From assembly GCA_902767285.1 (NCBI GenBank), contig CACXHC010000052.1:1-8154 (forward strand): 8,154 nucleotides of DNA, read 5' to 3'. Each line of letters begins with the position of its first letter. The first letter of the stretch is position 1. Under the pieces are notes generated by a model that was not told the DNA's origin, made no database searches, and worked only from the letters and a program-made list of their open reading frames with translations. Below are positions 5,997-8,154 of the stretch, one piece after another. This DNA comes from an uncultured Ruminococcus sp. (lineage in GTDB: Bacteria; Bacillota; Clostridia; Oscillospirales; Acutalibacteraceae). Position numbers and translations under genes: made by a program.

Positions 5997-6662
5997 ATGT
6001 CAATTTCATTAACAGACCCTCGCTTTGGAGCATCGTTCAATTTAAATGGCTTCCTTCAAAAATTAAAATGGGAATACGAATACAATAAAAATGATTTTAG
6101 TTTTAAATTTATGCGACCAATAAACTCCGATTTGAAAAAAATTAATTATAATATAGGATTTACAGAAGATAGCCTTATTGAAACCGTTACTTGCCGTCCT
6201 TTATCAGCAAAAAAACGCCCAGAAGATTTTAAAGATAAAATGGCAGAATTGATTTGTCGTATTAATCAGAATATTTCGTCTATGGGATTTTTTACCCTTA
6301 ATTATGATACAAACGAACTCGGTTTCAAAATCGTAATTAATCTTAGTTTTGTTTCGGCATCAAACGATGTTCTCCTAAAAATTCTTTTAACTCCTATCGA
6401 AATGTTTGAAGAATATTCCGATACGTTAATTGATGTTATGTGCGGTATTAAATCTCCAAAAGAATCGGTAACTGATTCAGAGCGTTCTATCGAAGATGGT
6501 TTGAGAGATATTTTTGAAGGACGTATGGGAAGAGAGAGTCTTGGTACTATGATAAACCAACTTGGCAGTTCAATGAGAGATCGTTACAACAGTCTTGATG
6601 ACGAACGCAGAAAAGCTCATGAAGAAGATGAAGAAGATAACGAAGAAGATAACGATAATTAA
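5997..6662 (+). CDS. Uncharacterised YbjN-like protein with acidic C-terminal tail
   Basis: The product has 221 residues from ATG 5997. The alternative GTG at 5988 overlaps the GTPase stop (GTGA) and adds three residues. The ribosome site AGAAAGGA (5976-5983) lies 4 bases before the GTG and 13 before the ATG; tyrS uses the same site 10 bases before its ATG, which mildly favours ATG. There is no signal peptide or membrane segment. Residues about 15-150 alternate strands and helices. The stretch with FTLNYDTNELGFKIVINL followed by a helix ending LIDVMCGIKSP recalls YbjN-type domains (type III secretion chaperone-like fold), but similarity is weak and judged by eye. The last 20 or so residues are almost all E, D, N and K. 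As the third gene after the GTPase-nuclease it may be a partner or chaperone of that protein; this is inference. No clear terminator follows. Confidence 0.75.
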   Translation: MSISLTDPRFGASFNLNGFLQKLKWEYEYNKNDFSFKFMRPINSDLKKINYNIGFTEDSLIETVTCRPLSAKKRPEDFKDKMAELICRINQNISSMGFFTLNYDTNELGFKIVINLSFVSASNDVLLKILLTPIEMFEEYSDTLIDVMCGIKSPKESVTDSERSIEDGLRDIFEGRMGRESLGTMINQLGSSMRDRYNSLDDERRKAHEEDEEDNEEDNDN

Positions 6663-6695
6663 TTTTTCGGAAATGGCTTGAAATGCAAAAAAATT

Positions 6696-6724
6696 TTGAC
6701 AACTCCGCATATCTGTGCTATAAT
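6696..6724 (+). promoter_or_regulatory. Consensus extended -10 sigma-A promoter for tyrS
   Basis: TTGACA (6696-6701), a 17-base spacer and TATAAT (6719-6724) match consensus at all 12 positions, and TGC just before the -10 adds an extended -10 element. Transcription should start near 6731, giving a leader of about 64 bases. The leader is A-rich, shows no strong hairpin, and is too short to hold a T-box. Expression is therefore expected to be strong and constitutive. Confidence 0.9.
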
Positions 6725-6794
6725 ATACAGGCATCCCGAAAAAGCGAAAAATGGGAAAACAGCAAATGAAATTATAAGAAAGGATTGATAAAAA

Positions 6795-8054
6795 ATGTCT
6801 AACGAATTATTTTCTACACTGCAATCGAGGGGCTACATATATCAATGTACAAATCTCGAACAGTTGAAAAAAAATTTGGAATCGGGAGAAAAAATAACAT
6901 TTTATCTCGGAATAGATCCAACGGCAGACAGTTTACATATAGGTCATTTTTTTGCATTGATGATGTTCAGGTATCTTCAGGACGCAGGCCATAAAGGAAT
7001 AATTGTAATCGGCGGAGCAACTGCCCTTATTGGAGATCCGAGCGGAAAAAGCGATATGCGTAAAATGCTCACCAAAGAGGAAGTTAATCACAATCTTGAG
7101 GAAGTAAAAAATCTCGTTAAGCGTTTTGTAAGAACAGATGGTGATAATCCTGCAATAATTCTCAGCAACGCCGAGTGGATGGATAAATATACTTACGTTG
7201 ATTTTATGAGAATGGTCGGTATTCATTTTAATGTTAATACAATGATAGCCGCAGATGCTTACGCAAATCGACTCAAACAAGGCGGGCTTACATTCCTTGA
7301 GATGGGTTATATGCTCATGCAGGCATTTGATTTTGAGTATCTCAACAAGACATACGGCTGTTCTTTGCAGATAGGCGGAAGCGACCAGTGGGGAAATATC
7401 GTTGCCGGAACAGGTCTGCACAGAAAAATGTGGTTCGCAGAACATGGACTCAATGAAGAAACCGATACAAGCACCGAACTTACTGAGATATTTGGTCTTA
7501 CTTGTCCTCTTTTGCTCACAAAAGGCGGAAAGAAGATGGGCAAAACCGAAAGCGGTACTCTTTGGGTAGCGAGAGATAAAACCACAGCTTACGATTTTTA
7601 CCAGTATTTCTACAATGTTGATGATGACGATGTAGAAATGCTCCTCAAGCTCTTTACAAGACTTGAAATATCCGAGATAAACGAGCTTCTGAAAGATATT
7701 ATCAACGCAAAAAGAGTCATGGCTTACGAGATAACCAAACTTGTTCATGGCAAAGACGAGGCGGACAAAGTAATAGAAACAGTTAAATCTCTGTTTGGCG
7801 GAGAGGACGGCTCAAACGCTCCCGAAAGTACATACATAGTCGATACGGATACAATTAATGTTGTGGATTTGTTCGTAAATGCGGAACTTGTAAAATCCCG
7901 CTCGGAAGTAAGACGACTCATTCAGCAGAACGGAGCGTATGTAGACGGCGTTCGCTGCAACAGTGTCGATTTTGTCGTAAATAAACCAACAGACAAAGAT
8001 TATGTTTTGCTCCGTAAAGGAAAAAAGACGTATCTTAAGGTTAAGTTTAAATAA
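6795..8054 (+). CDS. tyrS: Tyrosyl-tRNA synthetase
   Basis: This 419-residue class I aminoacyl-tRNA synthetase charges tRNA-Tyr with tyrosine using ATP in the cytoplasm, and its length is normal for the bacterial TyrS form. The Rossmann catalytic domain contains YLGIDPTADSLHIGH (37-51) with the HIGH motif at 48-51, GGATALIGDPSG (73-84), QAFDF (176-180), the tyrosine-site GGSDQWGN (194-201), and the KMSKS-equivalent loop KMGKT (247-251). The C-terminal S4 RNA-binding domain covers about 357-417 (VKSRSEVRRLIQQNGAYVDG, 366-385). Nothing is truncated. ATG 6795 is preceded by AGAAAGGA at 6777-6784. It has its own promoter and appears to be monocistronic. Many Firmicute tyrS genes carry a T-box riboswitch upstream; this one does not, so a second, regulated tyrosyl-tRNA synthetase could exist elsewhere. 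Confidence 0.98.
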   Translation: MSNELFSTLQSRGYIYQCTNLEQLKKNLESGEKITFYLGIDPTADSLHIGHFFALMMFRYLQDAGHKGIIVIGGATALIGDPSGKSDMRKMLTKEEVNHNLEEVKNLVKRFVRTDGDNPAIILSNAEWMDKYTYVDFMRMVGIHFNVNTMIAADAYANRLKQGGLTFLEMGYMLMQAFDFEYLNKTYGCSLQIGGSDQWGNIVAGTGLHRKMWFAEHGLNEETDTSTELTEIFGLTCPLLLTKGGKKMGKTESGTLWVARDKTTAYDFYQYFYNVDDDDVEMLLKLFTRLEISEINELLKDIINAKRVMAYEITKLVHGKDEADKVIETVKSLFGGEDGSNAPESTYIVDTDTINVVDLFVNAELVKSRSEVRRLIQQNGAYVDGVRCNSVDFVVNKPTDKDYVLLRKGKKTYLKVKFK

Positions 8055-8137
8055 TTGGAAGAGGTTTGGTGCTGTGAAAAATTGGCTTTCTTGGGAAAAC
8101 CTTTTTTGAAAAAAAGGTTTTCCCAAACCCTTTCCAA
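8055..8137. repeat. Nested inverted-repeat element downstream of tyrS
   Basis: An outer inverted repeat joins TTGGAAGAGGTTTGG (8055-8069) to CCAAACCCTTTCCAA (8123-8137). Thirteen of 15 positions match as DNA; as RNA there is one G-U pair and one mismatch. It encloses the 8091-8126 hairpin and shares four bases with it, so the two stems compete at their junction. The compact shape directly after a stop codon suggests an interspersed palindromic element, but no second copy is present in this window. Confidence 0.55.
8091..8126. terminator. Long hairpin after tyrS, probable transcription end
   Basis: TTGGGAAAACC (8091-8101) pairs perfectly with 8116-8126, and the T6 and A7 runs between them extend this to about 16 bp with a TGAA loop. 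The stem is not followed by a T-run on the plus strand, so it is not a textbook intrinsic terminator for tyrS. On the minus strand an alternative hairpin is possible: AAAGGGTTT (8133-8125), a GGGA loop, AAACC and then seven T. That looks like a terminator for a convergent gene to the right of the window. Confidence 0.6.
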
Positions 8138-8154
8138 AAAACTTTAATTGTGTA

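Noticed and set aside
6663..6743. 8-bp inverted repeat (TTTTTCGG and CCGAAAAA) flanking the tyrS promoter
   Set aside because: It is short, AT-rich and 65 bases apart; chance is a sufficient explanation.
6751..6777. Eight-codon open frame in the tyrS leader as a possible leader peptide
   Set aside because: It has no ribosome site and no tyrosine codon, so attenuation is unsupported.
6933..7748. Long minus-strand open frame of 271 codons inside tyrS
   Set aside because: It is a shadow of a clearly real gene, with no recognisable domain and no ribosome site noted.

Overview
The window reads as chromosomal DNA of a low-GC, spore-forming Clostridia-type Firmicute, probably of the Ruminococcaceae/Oscillospiraceae kind. 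This is inferred from the cotJABC spore-coat operon, AT-rich sequence with AAGGAG-type ribosome binding sites, sigma-A-like promoters, and a Tet(M)-like GTPase fused to a YacP/Rae1 nuclease domain. No tRNA, rRNA, CRISPR array or transposase gene was seen. No gene-free stretch is longer than about 145 bases.

Layout. (1) Positions 1-1327, minus strand: a COG0523/CobW-like P-loop GTPase with degenerate motifs, coupled by an ATGA overlap to a secreted protein built of Thr/Glu/Asp/Ser repeats. The secreted protein runs off the left edge. (2) Positions 1328-1471: a divergent promoter region, with a sigma-A-like promoter facing left and a sigma-E-like -10 element facing right. (3) Positions 1472-2547: cotJA-cotJB-cotJC, tightly coupled and closed by a strong hairpin terminator at 2571-2611. 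(4) Positions 2679-6662: a three-gene cassette of an SH3-repeat lipoprotein, an 858-residue translational GTPase with a C-terminal NYN/Rae1-like nuclease domain, and a small acidic-tailed YbjN-like protein. The genes overlap or nearly touch. (5) Positions 6696-8054: tyrS behind a consensus extended -10 promoter and a short leader with no T-box. (6) Positions 8055-8154: a nested inverted-repeat element that probably ends transcription.

How the genes may work together. The cotJ proteins should act in the forespore/mother-cell coat programme, and CotJC keeps every ligand of a dimanganese catalase. The most distinctive item is the GTPase-nuclease fusion. An EF-G/Tet(M)-type GTPase binds the ribosomal A-site region, and Rae1 is known as an endonuclease that cuts mRNA in the A site, so a single polypeptide could deliver the cut to particular ribosomes. 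Its domain IV tip lacks the Tet(M) drug-displacing motif and looks closer to EF-G, which argues against simple tetracycline resistance. The COG0523/secreted-protein pair is a second uncharacterised unit, possibly linked to metal handling. All functional links beyond family membership are inference.
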